Below, piece after piece: positions 63,656 through 64,000 of a DNA stretch of 64,000 bases. The DNA is from a bacterium. Lineage in GTDB: Bacteria > UBP14 > UBA6098 > B30-G16. Under the pieces are notes generated by a model that had not been told where the DNA came from, ran no database searches, and saw only the letters and a list, made by a program, of their open reading frames with translations. How positions within the stretch are numbered: position 1 is the stretch's first letter; each line of letters starts with the position of its first letter. The stretch covers positions 60,043-124,042 of the forward strand of contig JAUWMV010000003.1 in assembly GCA_030613005.1 (NCBI GenBank), written 5' to 3'. The translations under genes and the position numbers were made by a program.

Positions 63656-63676
63656 GGGGGTCTATAATCGACCCCC
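63656..63676 (-). terminator. intrinsic terminator of the gene entering from the right edge
   Basis: Stem GGGGGTC / GACCCCC, 7 bp, loop of 7. Read on the minus strand it is followed by TTTTT (63651-63655). It lies 76 bases beyond the stop codon at 63752. It closely resembles the terminator at 35017-35038. Confidence 0.85.
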
Positions 63677-63751
63677 ATCCTTAACACTTTTAGATTTCCA
63701 TTAATTGCAGCTTCAATTTCATTCGGAAACAATAATCTAAGCGATAAATTT

Positions 63752-64000
63752 TTACCTTGCAATAGTAACTGTGCCCTCACACATCACTTCGCCTTCCACT
63801 TTTATGACATATAAGTAAACACCTTGCGGAAGTAAGTTGCCGTTCTTGTCAGTTCCGTTCCATCGTGCTAAATTTGATACGCCTTGTTTTGCTGGAATAT
63901 GCAGTTCTCTGACTTTTTTATTGCTAACACTGTAGATGTAAATATCGCCAGCTTTAAGCTCGAAATCGGGATAGAAGAACTGAACGTAATCGTTCACACC
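63752..64000 (-). CDS. 3' end of a secreted protein with CHU_C-type domain (partial)
   Basis: Only the last 83 codons are in the window and the gene continues past the right edge. The visible part is the same kind of C-terminal domain as its neighbour: GVNDYVQFFYPDFELKAGDIY, ARWNGTDKNGNLLPQGVYLY and EGTVTIAR. The upstream neighbour at 61.4-63.6 kb shares the pattern, so this looks like a tandem pair of exported proteins. Nothing can be said of its main domain. Confidence 0.85.
   Translation of the reverse strand, partial: GVNDYVQFFYPDFELKAGDIYIYSVSNKKVRELHIPAKQGVSNLARWNGTDKNGNLLPQGVYLYVIKVEGEVMCEGTVTIAR

Overview
The window comes from an AT-rich chromosome of an uncultured-type, diderm (LPS-bearing) bacterium, most plausibly a lineage in or near the FCB superphylum (the candidate phyla around Bacteroidota, for example Cloacimonadota, WOR-3 or Marinimicrobia-like groups). 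The reasons are C-terminal sorting or Ig-like domains of the Por/T9SS and gliding-motility type on several large exported proteins, a lipid A / LPS gene set (lpxK, lpxL, heptosyltransferase, gmhB, O-antigen ligase), Tol-Pal parts, and anaerobe-type enzymes (2-hydroxyacyl-CoA dehydratase family with its activase, DUF3343). I cannot fix the phylum from sequence reading alone. No phage, insertion sequence, CRISPR array, rRNA or tRNA gene was seen; the only RNA gene recognised is tmRNA.

Layout. 1-5 kb: 3' part of mnmE, then a leftward cluster pal - cpoB-like - heptosyltransferase - gmhB - TrmH-type rRNA/tRNA methyltransferase. 5-16 kb: mostly rightward housekeeping genes (gltX, eno, nitroreductase, yebC, a HAD phosphatase, the c-di-AMP synthase cdaA, a flavin-reductase-like protein, yjbQ, priA) with one leftward lone receiver. 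16-23 kb: leftward lepA, purM and a 982-residue M36-like secreted metallopeptidase. 23-27 kb: a TPR/membrane gene split by a frameshift and two paralogous exported proteins. 26.6-34 kb: mtaB, gtrA, a lipoyl H-protein-like gene next to a BFD-type 2Fe-2S gene, a TPR protein with no canonical start codon, a DUF3857 protein, a lipoprotein cyclophilin, a cupin sugar epimerase, gatC and small membrane proteins. 35-41 kb: a 1211-residue modular secreted protein, then a three-gene set of 2-hydroxyacyl-CoA dehydratase-like protein, activase and DUF3343. 41-47 kb: asnB, lpxK, a PLD nuclease, two degraded exported-protein genes and lpxL. 47-56 kb: pyrC, mreB, an L,D-transpeptidase, efp (TTG start), a NifX-like protein, a large PAS/GAF histidine kinase coupled to gmk, an M24 peptidase and a DUF5683-like protein. 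56-64 kb: a leftward LPS/exported-protein operon, tmRNA, an FG-GAP protein and the 3' end of a similar gene.

The most interesting points are: the dehydratase/activase/DUF3343 trio, which has the composition of the poorly understood double-cubane-type reductases; the orphan lipoyl-carrier plus BFD ferredoxin pair; a gene that seems to start at ATT; a local patch of gene decay (a frameshifted exported protein next to an M14 carboxypeptidase that has lost its catalytic domain); a very short tmRNA tag; an EF-P with Arg at the usual modified-Lys position; and a module shared by two otherwise unrelated secreted proteins. I found no convincing defence system or wholly new multi-gene system.
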